Shown here: positions 18,158 through 28,870 of the stretch, piece after piece | How the letters are laid out: each line of letters opens with the position of its first letter | How positions within the stretch are numbered: the first letter of the stretch is position 1 | Origin: JAXLYX01 sp046351215 | GTDB lineage: Bacteria; Myxococcota_A; Polyangia; Polyangiales; Houyiibacteriaceae | Reading direction: 5' to 3' | Length of the DNA: 64,000 nt | NCBI GenBank assembly: GCA_046351215.1 | Contig: JAXLYX010000005.1 | Coordinates: 558,001-622,000 of the forward strand | Program-made: the position numbers and the translations under genes | The notes under the pieces: model-generated | Database searches by the model: none | Seen by the model: the letters and a program-made list of their open reading frames with translations, nothing else | Told to the model about the DNA's origin: nothing

Positions 18158-21100
18158 ATGACCCCCGCCTCGGACGACGAAGAGCTGATCCACCGGAGCG
18201 CGCGCTCCGAGATCGTCCGCGTCCCGAACAGCGCGGGCGCCGGCTCTCGCGTGCTCAAGATCGTCCCTCGCGAGGCCGCCACGCCGGAGCGCATCGCGGA
18301 TCTCCGCCGCGAGTTCGAGCGGACCTCGAGCCTCGAGGGCAAGAACCTCGTGGCCTGCCTCGGGCTCGAGTGCCGGGACGACGTGTGGGCGATGCACCTC
18401 GAGGACATCGGAGGTCGAAGCCTCGAGTCCCGCCTCGGAGAGCCGCTCGATCGCGAGACGTTCTTCGCCATCGCGATCGGCCTCGCGGAGGCGCTCACGA
18501 GCCTGCACGCGCGCGGCGTGCTCCACCTGCGCGTGTGTCCGTCCCACGTCGTGTACGCGGATGCCGAGCGCGCCCTCCGCCTCATCGACTTCTCGTGCGC
18601 CGTGCCCTTCTCGGCCGCCTTCGCCGATCGCGATCTCGGCGCCCACGACGATCCTTGGACCGCGCCCGAGCTCCGAGGGCACGTGCCGGCCCTCGTCGAC
18701 GCGCGCACCGACCTCTACGGACTCGGGGCGACCCTCCACGGCCTCGTCCACGGCGTCGCCCCCGGCGACGCACGCCCCGAGCGCCCCCACGCGAGCGACT
18801 ACCTCTCTCCGGCGCTGCTCGACGTGATCGACTCGCTCGTCGAGGACGACACGACGCGTCGGCCCGCCGACGCCGACAGCGTCCGTCGACTGCTCGTGGC
18901 CCACCGGGACGGGACCGTCGATCCCCTCGTGCAGAGGGTGCGTCGGCCGCCCGACCCGAGGATCCGCGCCGTGCTCGAGGACGCCGGCCTCGATCGCCCC
19001 GTCTTCCATCTGCTCGAGGGAGACACGCCCGAGGCCGAGCAGCTCCTGCTCGCGCTCGTCACGGGCGCGGCCCGCCAGGGCTTCGCCGTGGTCGGGCTGC
19101 GCGGCGACGCCGACCAGGAAGGGCGCGCGTTCGCGGAGCGGACGTGGCTGCTCCCGGGCCCGAAGCCGAAGCCCAGCGTGCTCGTCGTCGAGGAGCCGGG
19201 ATGGCCCGACGGCCCCGTGGATCGCCTCCTCGAGCGCCTCTCGCGCACGCACGTCGCCTTGCCCCTCTCGGTCGTCGTGTGGGGTCGGTCGGCGGCGGAG
19301 CTCGCCCACCTCGAGCGTCTCGCGCGGCGGAGCACGATCGTGAGGCATCGGGTTCCGGATGCACCGGCGCCCGACGCAGGCCCCGAGGGCCTCTCTCCCG
19401 AAGCGCGCGAGCTCGCGGAGCTCGCCTCCCTCGTCGACGAGCCCGCCTCGATCGCGGCGATCGCGGGCGCACGGAGCGTCTCCTCGGCCGACGTGCGCCG
19501 CGCGGTGAGGGAGCTCGCGGCCGCGGGGCTCGTCCTTCCGTCCGCCACGGCCGAGCTCGTGGCCCTGCGTTTCCGGACACGGGCCCAGAGGACCGCGTTC
19601 GAGCGTTCGCTCTCGGACGCACGGAGGGCGGACCTCCATCTCCGTCTCGCGCGCGCCATGGATCCGGGCTCGCGGGCCCACCACGACACCCGGGAGACGC
19701 TCGCCCTCGCGCTCCACCTCGCCGGCGGGGCCTCGCGCATCGCGACCGAGACCGAGCGCCGCCTGCTCCTCGACGTGCTGATCGAAGCGGTCGGACGCGC
19801 GGTGGTCGACGACGATCTCGCGCGTGCCGTGCGCCTCGGACGCGCGCTCGCCGCCTCCGTGCAGGAGGACGACGCGCCTCGGATGGGCCCCCGCCTCGCC
19901 GCTCCCTTGCTCTCGGCCTCCGAGGCCGCCATCGAGATCGCCGCGCTCGACGTGGCCGACGAGCTCCTCGCGCTCGCGTCGCGCGTCGCGCGGCGCTCCA
20001 CGGAGCGGGGCCGTGTCCACGGGCTCGCGATGCGCGTCTGTCTCGCCCGCTCCGACATCGAAGGCGCGATCGTGGAGCTCGACGCTTCGCAACGCATCCT
20101 GGGCACGCGCGGACCGATCCTCGCGGGCGAGGGACTCTCCGCCGCCGCCACGCACGCGGCCGCGGCCGTGGCGCGCGCCGTCGCGCCCGCCCTGGGCCGG
20201 GGAATGGCCACGGGAGAGGACGCCCTCGCGCTCGACATCCTCCGCGAAGCCCTCCTCGCGCGGCGGCTCCTGCCGCGGCGGATCGTCCGCGCCGCGGCCT
20301 CCCGGGCGATCTGGATCGGACGCGAGTCGGGCGCGCATCCGGTGTTGCCCTTCGCCCTCGTGATCCTGGCCCGCGAGATCGGGAGGCTCCGCCCGCGGGA
20401 TGCTCGCGCGCTCTTCGCCCTGGCCCTCGAGCTCCTGCGCCCGGAGGAGGATCCGGTGGTGGCGCGTCGTGTCGAGGTCGCCTGTCTGCTCGACGGCGAA
20501 GGACAGGGCTCGTCCGAGGCCCGTGCGAAGCGCCTCTTGCGCTTGTCCGAGGAGGCCGAGGCCGATCGCGACGACGCGGGAGCGACCGAGGCCCTGGTCG
20601 CCGCGTTCCTCCTGCTCTTCGACGGCAGCGTCCCGGTCGATCGGTTGCGTCGCGTGCTCCGCACCGGAGGGCGCTCCCTCCCCGCTTCGCCCCGCCTCGC
20701 GCTCCTCGGGCAGCTGTCCGACAACCTCGCGGGGGTCGGCCGCTCGCATCCCTCGGAATTCCGCGGACCCGCCTTCGAGGACGGGGAGGTGGTCGAGGCC
20801 CTGCGGTCCCGCGACCACGACACGGCCGCGTTCGTCTTCGCGACGCGCGCGGTGCTCTCCTCGCTCTTCGATCGCTCCGACGAGGCCGTGCGCTTCCGCG
20901 ACGCGAACGCGATCGCGCGCGCGCACGACGAGGGCCTCGAGCGGGTGCTGGGGCTCTCGTTCCATGCGGCCCTCTCGGCGCTCGACGCGGATCGGTCCCC
21001 GATCGAGACGGCGACGCTCGTCGCCGACTACCTCCTCGACTCGCGTCTCGAGTCCGGGAAGGCGCGGGCGCGGAGGACGCTGCTCGCAGCCGAGGTCTCG

Positions 21101-21358
21101 GCACGTCTCGGCGCCGACGAGCGCGCCACGAAGCTCTTCGACGAAGCCGCCCGCACGGCGGCCTACGAGGGGAGGCTCCTCGACGCCGCACGCGCGCACG
21201 AGCGCGCCGCCCGCTACCACGGCCGCCGCGGCGAGCAGGCTCCCTACGAGGCCGCGCTGCGCGCCGCGCGGAAGGCCTACGCCGAGCTCGGTCACACCGC
21301 GAAGCTCGAAGAGCTCGACCGCGAGCATCCCTGGCTCGTCGCGTCCACCGAGCGCTGA
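18158..21358 (+). CDS. Large pseudokinase/TPR-type regulatory protein
   Basis: A 1066-residue protein. Residues about 10-245 have a Ser/Thr-kinase fold. The VAIK lysine is in RVLKIVP, the alpha-C Glu candidate is in LRREFERTSSLEG, and the APE motif is TAPELRGH. The catalytic loop reads LHLRVCPSHV where active kinases have HRDLKPSN, so catalytic Asp, Lys and Asn are replaced. DFG is DFSC. It should not phosphorylate by the usual mechanism. Residues about 270-1060 are a long helical region with many TPR-like Ala/Leu/Arg repeats. In myxobacteria this layout (kinase, ATPase, TPR) is common; here no intact P-loop is seen, so both catalytic modules are degenerate. It probably works as a signalling scaffold. 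The partner is unknown. Confidence 0.75.
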   Translation: MTPASDDEELIHRSARSEIVRVPNSAGAGSRVLKIVPREAATPERIADLRREFERTSSLEGKNLVACLGLECRDDVWAMHLEDIGGRSLESRLGEPLDRETFFAIAIGLAEALTSLHARGVLHLRVCPSHVVYADAERALRLIDFSCAVPFSAAFADRDLGAHDDPWTAPELRGHVPALVDARTDLYGLGATLHGLVHGVAPGDARPERPHASDYLSPALLDVIDSLVEDDTTRRPADADSVRRLLVAHRDGTVDPLVQRVRRPPDPRIRAVLEDAGLDRPVFHLLEGDTPEAEQLLLALVTGAARQGFAVVGLRGDADQEGRAFAERTWLLPGPKPKPSVLVVEEPGWPDGPVDRLLERLSRTHVALPLSVVVWGRSAAELAHLERLARRSTIVRHRVPDAPAPDAGPEGLSPEARELAELASLVDEPASIAAIAGARSVSSADVRRAVRELAAAGLVLPSATAELVALRFRTRAQRTAFERSLSDARRADLHLRLARAMDPGSRAHHDTRETLALALHLAGGASRIATETERRLLLDVLIEAVGRAVVDDDLARAVRLGRALAASVQEDDAPRMGPRLAAPLLSASEAAIEIAALDVADELLALASRVARRSTERGRVHGLAMRVCLARSDIEGAIVELDASQRILGTRGPILAGEGLSAAATHAAAAVARAVAPALGRGMATGEDALALDILREALLARRLLPRRIVRAAASRAIWIGRESGAHPVLPFALVILAREIGRLRPRDARALFALALELLRPEEDPVVARRVEVACLLDGEGQGSSEARAKRLLRLSEEAEADRDDAGATEALVAAFLLLFDGSVPVDRLRRVLRTGGRSLPASPRLALLGQLSDNLAGVGRSHPSEFRGPAFEDGEVVEALRSRDHDTAAFVFATRAVLSSLFDRSDEAVRFRDANAIARAHDEGLERVLGLSFHAALSALDADRSPIETATLVADYLLDSRLESGKARARRTLLAAEVSARLGADERATKLFDEAARTAAYEGRLLDAARAHERAARYHGRRGEQAPYEAALRAARKAYAELGHTAKLEELDREHPWLVASTER

Positions 21359-21378
21359 CCGCGGCGACGAAGGCCGCG

Positions 21379-22242
21379 CTACGGCGAGAGACGTGCGACG
21401 TCGATCTCGAGATGGAGCGCTCCGTCCACGCGCGAGCGCGCCTCGAGGAAGACGCCCTCCCCACGGGCCCAGCCGATCGCCTCGACGGTCGAAGGTAGCG
21501 GCACCGGCGCGCGGAAGCGCACGTCGATCCGGCGGGGTCGCGACGGCAGGAGCTCCGGGAACGAGGCGAGCGTTCGTGCGGCCGTCCACGTCCCGTGCAC
21601 GATCGCGCGGGGGAATCCGAACGGGCGTGCAAGGAGCGCGTGCTGATGAATCGGATTCCTGTCCCCCGCGACCTCGGCGTAGCGACGTCCCATCGACTCA
21701 GGGGCGTCGAAGGTGAAACGGCGATCGGGCCTCGGGCGCGCCACGGCAGCGTCGCCACCGACCTTCTTCCCGGACGACCGGAGGCGCCGGAGGGCGGTCG
21801 TGATCGAACGCCAGGCGAGCGCCCCGTCGACGAAGGCCCGCGTCTCGAGCTCGAAGACGACCCCGCTCGAGACGTCACGCGCCGAGACGAGCTCCGCCTC
21901 GAGGTCGAGGACGGCGGCCGAGGCGATCGGAGCGAGCTCCTCGATCGCGTTCGCGAGATGGACGAGGCCCATCGCGGGGAAAGGGAACGCCGGATCCCCG
22001 AGGATCGCGAGGTGGAGCGGCGCCGCCACGAGCTGCGGATAGAAGGGCGGGAGGGAGCCATCGTCCCCGAGACCGACCAGCCCGCGGTAGCGCGCGAGGC
22101 GCTCGGGCTCGGGGGCGACGCCTGCCCTCCGGAAACCCACGCGCCCCACGTCGGCGGCGGAGCGACCCCGTCGAGGCCGGGTGAAGAGCGCGAGATGCGC
22201 CTCGAGGGCGCCGGGGAAACGATCGAGGGTTCGGAGCGTCAT
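21379..22242 (-). CDS. MaoC-like (R)-specific enoyl-CoA hydratase domain protein
   Basis: A 287-residue double-hotdog protein. The C-terminal hotdog holds the hydratase-2 signature region YAEVAGDRNPIHQHALLARPFGFPRAIVHGTWTAA (about 188-222), with the catalytic Asp/His pair as D-NPIH. The N-terminal half (FYPQLVAAPLHLAILGDPAFPFPAMGLVHLANAIE) is a divergent second hotdog. Such enzymes hydrate trans-2-enoyl-CoA. It is the last gene of the seven-gene catabolic operon that begins at 29737, 72 nt after the BKACE gene, and it converges with the pseudokinase gene. A hydratase at the end of the operon would fit beta-oxidation of the product. Confidence 0.82.
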   Translation of the reverse strand: MTLRTLDRFPGALEAHLALFTRPRRGRSAADVGRVGFRRAGVAPEPERLARYRGLVGLGDDGSLPPFYPQLVAAPLHLAILGDPAFPFPAMGLVHLANAIEELAPIASAAVLDLEAELVSARDVSSGVVFELETRAFVDGALAWRSITTALRRLRSSGKKVGGDAAVARPRPDRRFTFDAPESMGRRYAEVAGDRNPIHQHALLARPFGFPRAIVHGTWTAARTLASFPELLPSRPRRIDVRFRAPVPLPSTVEAIGWARGEGVFLEARSRVDGALHLEIDVARLSP

Positions 22243-22314
22243 GAACGGCAGACCACCGAATCGAAGACCCGAGCCGTGAGGGCGGCCCGGGTCGTCGAGG
22301 AACGAAGGGAGGGA

Positions 22315-23181
22315 TCAGGCGAGGTGCAGCATCGCGCGCGCCTCGGCGGGGCTCGCGATCTCGCGACCCACCTCGCGAGCGACCTTCACCAGGGCTTCGA
22401 TGAGCTGGCCGTTGCCCGAGGTCTTCTCGCCGTTCGGCAGGTAGAAGGTGTCCTCGACGCCCGTGCGCAGATTGCCGCCGAGCTCGGCCGCGCGGCGATG
22501 GAGCGGCCAGACCTCTTCGCGGCCGATCGCCGTCACCGACCACGGCGCCTCGGGAAGCTTCTGCTTCACGAGGTAGTCGAGCAGCTCCGGATCGGCGGGC
22601 ATGCCGGAGGCGACGCCCATCACGAAGTTGTAGTCGGGGTTCTTCACCATGCCGTTCTCGACGTAGAGCGCGACCGACCGGACGATGCCGAGATCGAAGC
22701 ACTCGAACTCCGGCATGGTCTTCGTCTCCGCCATCACGTCGAGGAAGGCCTTCACCTTCTCGACCGGATTGTCGAAGACCATCGGCGGCCAGGCCCAGGA
22801 GCCGTCCGCCTTCGTCTTGAGGTAGTTCAGCGTGCCGGCATTGCAGGCCGCGACCTCCGGCCGCACGGCGCGCAGGCAGGACGCCGGACCCGAGATGTCC
22901 GGGCCGACGATGCCGGTCGTCAGGTTGACGATGATGTCGGGACAGGAGGCGCGGATCGCATCGCACACGGTCTTCGCGACCTCGGGATCCCAGCTCGGGA
23001 GGAAGCCCATGCCGGGCTCCTGACGACGGATGTGCACGTGCACGATGCTCGCGCCCGCGTCGTACGCATCCTTCGCCGCCTTCGCCATCTCGTCCGGCGT
23101 GACCGGCACCGGATGCTGCTTCGGATTCGTGAGCACGCCCGTGAGCGCGCAGGTGACGATCGCCTTGTTCGACGAGGCCAT
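22315..23181 (-). CDS. Beta-keto acid cleavage enzyme (BKACE, DUF849 family)
   Basis: A 288-residue TIM-barrel protein. The start context GAGGAACACC precedes the ATG at 23181. The metal-binding strand SIVHVHIRRQEPG (about 45-57; two His), the glutamate block LRTGVEDTFYL and the DIIVNLTTG strand are hallmarks. Family members, including 3-keto-5-aminohexanoate cleavage enzyme, condense a beta-keto acid with acetyl-CoA to give acetoacetate plus a new acyl-CoA. Placed 11 nt after the biotin carboxylase gene, it could act where other terpene or leucine pathways use an HMG-CoA-lyase-like enzyme. The substrate is not known. Confidence 0.85.
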   Translation of the reverse strand: MASSNKAIVTCALTGVLTNPKQHPVPVTPDEMAKAAKDAYDAGASIVHVHIRRQEPGMGFLPSWDPEVAKTVCDAIRASCPDIIVNLTTGIVGPDISGPASCLRAVRPEVAACNAGTLNYLKTKADGSWAWPPMVFDNPVEKVKAFLDVMAETKTMPEFECFDLGIVRSVALYVENGMVKNPDYNFVMGVASGMPADPELLDYLVKQKLPEAPWSVTAIGREEVWPLHRRAAELGGNLRTGVEDTFYLPNGEKTSGNGQLIEALVKVAREVGREIASPAEARAMLHLA

Positions 23182-23192
23182 GGTGTTCCTCC

Positions 23193-25184
23193 TCAACCTT
23201 CCTTGAGCGGTTCGATGTGGACCAAGAGGGCCTTCGTCGAGACCTGTGCGTTCGGGGAGACGAGCACCTCGTCGACGACTCCGTCGACGTCCGCGAGGAT
23301 CTGGTGCTGCATCTTCATCGCTTCGAGGACGACGACCACCTGGCCACGGACGACGCCCATGCCCGGCTCGACGTTCACCGAGACGATGCGGCCGTTCATC
23401 GGCGCGAGGATGCGGCCGTCGCCGCCGGCGCCGTCCTTCTTGACCTCGTACTGAGGGAGCTCGGCGTAGTGCTCCGTGGCAGAGCCGAGATCGAGGAAGA
23501 GCTCCGTGCCGGCGATGCAGTAGCGCACGGTGCGCTGCACGTCGTCGACGAGGATCCGCGCGACGTTCCCGTCGCGGCGGAGGATGGCGACCACGGTCTT
23601 CTCGCCGCCGAGCTCGACGACGAAGGTGTGACCGCCCTTCCACTTCGCCGTCGCGTCCAGCTTCTCGCCGGCATGCCCGAGGCGGATCTTGATCACGGAC
23701 TCGCCGGTGCTCGCGAAGACCGGCTCGTCTCCCTCGGGGAGACCGAGGAGGAGCGCCGCGAGGGCGCTCGCCCACTTCGGCGCCGCGGGCTTCACGGGCG
23801 CGTCCTTGCCCTCGGGCACGAGGTAGCGGTCGATGAACTTCGTGGTCGCCTCGCCGCGGACGAAGGCCTCGTGATTCAGGCACTCGCCGAGGAAGGTCTT
23901 GTTGGTCGTGACGCCGAGGAGCGTCGAGTCCTCGAGGAGGCGCACGATGCGACGGCGCGACTCCTCGCGATCCTTGCCGTGCGCGATGAGCTTCGCGAGC
24001 ATCGGATCGTACCAGGGCGTGACCTCCTGGCCCTTCACGAGGCCGTGGTCGACGCGCATCCCGTGCGTGACGACGCCCTCCTCGCTGCCCTCGATCGCCG
24101 GCGCCCAGCGGTACACGCGGCCGGTCTGCGGGAGGAACCCGCCGTACGGATCCTCGGCGTAGAGCCGGATCTCGATCGCGTGGCCGCGCAGCCGCACGTC
24201 CTCCTGCGCGAACGGGAGCTTCTCGCCCGCCGCGACCCGGAGCTGCAGCGCGACGAGATCGAGGCCCGTGACCATCTCCGTCACGGGATGCTCGACCTGC
24301 AGGCGCGTGTTCATCTCGAGGAAGTAGAACGAGCCGTCCTTGTCGAGGAGGAATTCGACGGTGCCGGCGCCGACGTAGCCGATGCTCTTCGCCGCCGCGA
24401 CGCCCGCGGCGCCCATGCGCGCGCGGAGCTCCTCGTCCACCGCCGGGGACGGGGACTCCTCGACGATCTTCTGGTGGCGACGCTGGATCGAGCAGTCGCG
24501 CTCGCCGAGATGCACGACGTTGCCGTGCTTGTCGCCGAAGACCTGGATCTCGACGTGGCGCGCCTCGAGGAGCGCACGCTCGAGGAGGACCTCGCCGCTG
24601 CCGAAGGCGTTCTCCGCCTCGGCCTTCGCCGTGCGGTACGCGTCGAGGAACTGCTCCTTCGCGTGCACGAGGCGCATGCCGCGACCGCCACCACCCGCCG
24701 CCGCCTTGATGAGGAGCGGATAGCCGACCTGCTCGGCGGCCTTCGAGAGCGTGTCCTCGTCCTGCTCCGTGCCCTGCCAGCCCGGGATGGTCGGGACCTT
24801 CGCGTCGATCATCAGGCGCTTCGAGGTCGCCTTGTTGCCCATGAGGCGGATCGCCTCCGCGGGCGGACCGATGAAGACGATCCCGGCGTCCTCGCAGGCC
24901 TTGGCGAAATTCTCGTTCTCCGAGAGGAAGCCGTAGCCGGGATGGATCGCGTCGGCGCCCGTGCGCTTCGCGGCGGCGAGCAGGTTCTCGATCGAGAGGT
25001 ACGAGTCCTTCACCGGCGCGGGGCCGATGCGCGTGGCCACGTCCGCGAGTCGGACGTGGAGGGCGTCGGCGTCCGCGTCGCTGTACACGGCGACGGTCTT
25101 GTAGCCGAGGCTCTTCGCGCTGCGGATCACGCGGCAGGCGATCTCGCCGCGGTTCGCGACGAGGACGGTCGAGAATCGGCTCAT
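23193..25184 (-). CDS. Acyl-CoA carboxylase biotin carboxylase/BCCP subunit (geranyl- or methylcrotonyl-CoA carboxylase alpha type)
   Basis: A 663-residue alpha subunit. Biotin-carboxylase N domain starts VLVANRGEIACRVIRSAKSLG; the ATP-grasp has KAAAGGGGRGMRLVHA, RHVEIQVFGD and FLEMNTRLQVEHPVTE. A linker/BT region runs from about 450 to 590. The C-terminal biotinyl domain carries EAMKMQH (biotinyl Lys near 629). It carboxylates its own biotin with bicarbonate and ATP; the beta subunit at 27247-28866 transfers the carboxyl to an acyl-CoA. Its ATG overlaps the stop of the enoyl-CoA hydratase gene. Order and partners resemble AtuF of acyclic terpene degradation, though a propionyl- or methylcrotonyl-CoA enzyme is not excluded. 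Confidence 0.88.
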   Translation of the reverse strand: MSRFSTVLVANRGEIACRVIRSAKSLGYKTVAVYSDADADALHVRLADVATRIGPAPVKDSYLSIENLLAAAKRTGADAIHPGYGFLSENENFAKACEDAGIVFIGPPAEAIRLMGNKATSKRLMIDAKVPTIPGWQGTEQDEDTLSKAAEQVGYPLLIKAAAGGGGRGMRLVHAKEQFLDAYRTAKAEAENAFGSGEVLLERALLEARHVEIQVFGDKHGNVVHLGERDCSIQRRHQKIVEESPSPAVDEELRARMGAAGVAAAKSIGYVGAGTVEFLLDKDGSFYFLEMNTRLQVEHPVTEMVTGLDLVALQLRVAAGEKLPFAQEDVRLRGHAIEIRLYAEDPYGGFLPQTGRVYRWAPAIEGSEEGVVTHGMRVDHGLVKGQEVTPWYDPMLAKLIAHGKDREESRRRIVRLLEDSTLLGVTTNKTFLGECLNHEAFVRGEATTKFIDRYLVPEGKDAPVKPAAPKWASALAALLLGLPEGDEPVFASTGESVIKIRLGHAGEKLDATAKWKGGHTFVVELGGEKTVVAILRRDGNVARILVDDVQRTVRYCIAGTELFLDLGSATEHYAELPQYEVKKDGAGGDGRILAPMNGRIVSVNVEPGMGVVRGQVVVVLEAMKMQHQILADVDGVVDEVLVSPNAQVSTKALLVHIEPLKEG

Positions 25185-26005
25185 GCGCCACCTTCCTGAT
25201 CGTTCCACGAGGGCTTGCGCTTCTGGACGAAGGCCATCGTGCCCTCCATGCCTTCCGGACCCCGCACGCACGAGGCGAACTCGCGCGCGCCGTGGTCGAG
25301 GAGCTCCCCGAGCGGCATCGTGCCGAGCGAGAGCATGAGACCCTTCGTGACCGCGATCGCGCCGGGCGCGCAGTTCGCGATCTGACCGAGCACCTTCGCG
25401 AGGCCGGCCTCGAGGGCCTCCGTGCCTTCGAAGACCTCGTGACCGATGCCGATCGCCACCGCCGTGCGACCGTCGAAACGACCACCCGTCACGGCGAGAC
25501 GGCGCGCCTGCGAGAGGCCGACGCGCTTCACGACGAACGGGGCGATCTGCGCGGGCGGAAGGCCGAGGCTCGTCTCGGGGAGACCGAACTCGGCCTTGGC
25601 CTCGACGAGCGTGACGTCGGCGACGCAGGCGAGGCCGAAGCCGCCGCCGAGGACGGCGCCCTCGCAGACGGCGACGACCGACTGGGGCGCGGCGTCGACC
25701 TTCTCGATCATCCGGCCGAAGGCGCGGTTCACCTCGAAGATCGGATCCTTGCCCTCGCTCGGCTGCGCCATGCGCGCGGCCGCCATGTCCTTCACGTCCC
25801 CGCCGGCGCAGAAATGGCCACCGTTGCCACGGAGCACCACGGTGCGGATCGAACGGTCGTCCGCGATCGCCGCGAAGACCTTCTCGATCTCGGCCACCAT
25901 CGCGAGGCTCATCGCGTTGCGCGCCTCCGGGCGGTTCAGCCGGACCGTGAGGACCGACTTCGACCGCTCGAGCTGGAGCGTCTTCACCTCGGGGAGCTCG
26001 GCCAT
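25181..26005 (-). CDS. Enoyl-CoA hydratase/isomerase family protein (AtuE/LiuC-like)
   Basis: A 274-residue crotonase-fold protein. The oxyanion-hole strands are GHFCAGGDVKDM (about 63-74) and AVCEGAVLGGGFGLACVADV (about 110-129); the catalytic Glu region is FGLPETSLGLPP (about 142-153). It would hydrate a glutaconyl-type CoA made by the carboxylase (methylglutaconyl-CoA in leucine, isohexenylglutaconyl-CoA in terpene degradation). The gene sits between the dehydrogenase and the carboxylase alpha gene, with a 3-nt gap and a 4-nt overlap, as in the atu order D-E-F. Confidence 0.88.
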   Translation of the reverse strand: MAELPEVKTLQLERSKSVLTVRLNRPEARNAMSLAMVAEIEKVFAAIADDRSIRTVVLRGNGGHFCAGGDVKDMAAARMAQPSEGKDPIFEVNRAFGRMIEKVDAAPQSVVAVCEGAVLGGGFGLACVADVTLVEAKAEFGLPETSLGLPPAQIAPFVVKRVGLSQARRLAVTGGRFDGRTAVAIGIGHEVFEGTEALEAGLAKVLGQIANCAPGAIAVTKGLMLSLGTMPLGELLDHGAREFASCVRGPEGMEGTMAFVQKRKPSWNDQEGGA

Positions 26006-26008
26006 GGC

Positions 26009-27166
<1,158 letters not shown>

Positions 27167-27246
27167 GTCTCTGCTCCTACGTCACCGTGTCCCGCGTCGG
27201 GAGGCCTCGGTGGTTGATCGGTCGGGATGGCTGGGGAACCGGCGGC

Positions 27247-28866
27247 TCACATGCGAGCGGCGCCGAAGGTGATCGGATGGAGGGTGCGTCGCTCGCTCTC
27301 CCAGCAGGTCGCGAGGGCGAACGCGACGACCTTGCGCGTGTCGCGCGGGTCGATGAGACCGTCGTCCCAGAGGCGCGCCGTGGCGTAGAGAGCGGTCGAC
27401 TCCTTGTCGATCTTCTCCTTCACCTGGCCCGTGAGCTTCTCGAGGACCGAGGGGTCCACCGTGACGCCCATCTTCCGGTACTTCTCCTCGGTGATCATCG
27501 AGAGGACGCGCGCGGCCTGCTCGCCGCCCATGACGGCGATCTTCGTGTTCGGCCAGGCGAAGACGAAGCGCGGATCGTAGGCGCGGCCACTCATGCCGTA
27601 GTTGCCGGCGCCGAACGAGCCGCCGATGAGCACGGAGATGCGGGGCACCTTCGAGTTCGACACGGCCTGGATCATCTTGGAGCCGTGCTTGATCATGCCG
27701 CTCCGCTCCGCCTCGGTGCCGACCATGTAGCCGGTGATGTTGTGGAGGAAGAGCAGCGGCGTGTTCGACTGGTTGCAGAGGTGGATGAACTGCGCCGCCT
27801 TCGTGGCGCCGTCGGCGTAGATCGGTCCGTTGTTGCCGATGATGCCGACGCGGAAGCCGTCGATCGCCGCGTGGCCGCAGATCGTCTGCGTGCCGTAGAG
27901 CTCCTTGAACTCGAGGAACTCCGAGTCGTCGACGATGCGCGCGATGACCTCGCGCACGTCGTAGGGCTGGCGGTAGTCGGGCGGGACCACGCCGACGAGC
28001 TCGTCGGGCGAGTAGCGCGGGGCCTTGCCGCCGCCCGTCTTCGCCGAGACGCCGGACGAGGGCCAGTTGAGGTTGCGGACGATGTCGCGGGCGATGTCGA
28101 TCGCGTGCGCGTCGTCCTGCGCGAGGTACTCGGCGCTGCCCGTGACCGTCGCGTGGAGCTCGGCGCCTCCGAGCTCCTCGTCGGTCGCGATCTCGCCCGT
28201 GGCGGCCGCGACGAGCGGCGGGCCCGCGAGGAAGACCTTCGCCTGCCCCTTCACCATCACGACGTAGTCGGAGAGACCGGGGAGGTACGCGCCACCGGCG
28301 GTCGACGAGCCGTGCACGACCGTGACCTGCGGGATACCGGCGGCCGAGAGGCGCGCCATGTTGTGGAAGATGCGGCCACCGTCGACGAAGATCTCGCCCT
28401 GGTAGTTCAGGTTCGCGCCCGCGCTCTCGGCGAGCGTGACGATCGGGATTCGGTTCTCGAGCGCGAGGTCCTGCGCGCGGAGGCTCTTCCTGAGGCCCAT
28501 CGGCGTGACCGCGCCGCCCTTGATGGCGGCGTCGCTCGCCGTGATCATGCAGCGCACGCCCGAGACGTAGCCGATGCCGGTGATCGTGCCGCCGCCGGAC
28601 GCTCCGTCGTGGCCGTCGTCGTCGTGCATCTTGTAGCCGGCGAGCGTCGAGAGCTCGACGAAGGGGGCGCCGCGATCGAGGAGCAGCTCGATCCGCTCGC
28701 GCGGGAGGAGCTGTCCACGCTCGTGGAACTTCTTCGCCATCTTGTTCGAGTTCGCGCGCACGCGCGCCTCGAGCTTCCGCAGCTCCTCGACGAGCTCGAG
28801 ATTCGCCTTCGCGTTCTCGTGGAAGGACTTCGAATTGGGATCGATGCGCGATTCGAGGATCGGCAT
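27247..28866 (-). CDS. Acyl-CoA carboxylase carboxyltransferase (beta) subunit
   Basis: A 539-residue beta subunit of the MCC/GCC family. The N half contains ASGGGTITGIGYVSG and ESAGANLNYQGEIFVDGGRIFHNMARLSAAGIPQVTVV with HGSSTAGGAYLPGLSDYVV (acyl-CoA oxyanion region). The C half has NNGPIYADGATKAAQFIHLC, FLHNITGYMVGTEAE and IGGSFGAGNYGMSGRAYDPRF (carboxybiotin oxyanion region). The EIFVDGG segment, rather than the VFPDREHFGRIF typical of methylcrotonyl-CoA carboxylases, looks more like geranyl-CoA carboxylase beta (AtuC); this is a judgement from memory. It pairs with the alpha subunit four genes downstream in the operon. Confidence 0.9.
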   Translation of the reverse strand: MPILESRIDPNSKSFHENAKANLELVEELRKLEARVRANSNKMAKKFHERGQLLPRERIELLLDRGAPFVELSTLAGYKMHDDDGHDGASGGGTITGIGYVSGVRCMITASDAAIKGGAVTPMGLRKSLRAQDLALENRIPIVTLAESAGANLNYQGEIFVDGGRIFHNMARLSAAGIPQVTVVHGSSTAGGAYLPGLSDYVVMVKGQAKVFLAGPPLVAAATGEIATDEELGGAELHATVTGSAEYLAQDDAHAIDIARDIVRNLNWPSSGVSAKTGGGKAPRYSPDELVGVVPPDYRQPYDVREVIARIVDDSEFLEFKELYGTQTICGHAAIDGFRVGIIGNNGPIYADGATKAAQFIHLCNQSNTPLLFLHNITGYMVGTEAERSGMIKHGSKMIQAVSNSKVPRISVLIGGSFGAGNYGMSGRAYDPRFVFAWPNTKIAVMGGEQAARVLSMITEEKYRKMGVTVDPSVLEKLTGQVKEKIDKESTALYATARLWDDGLIDPRDTRKVVAFALATCWESERRTLHPITFGAARM

Positions 28867-28870
28867 GGTC

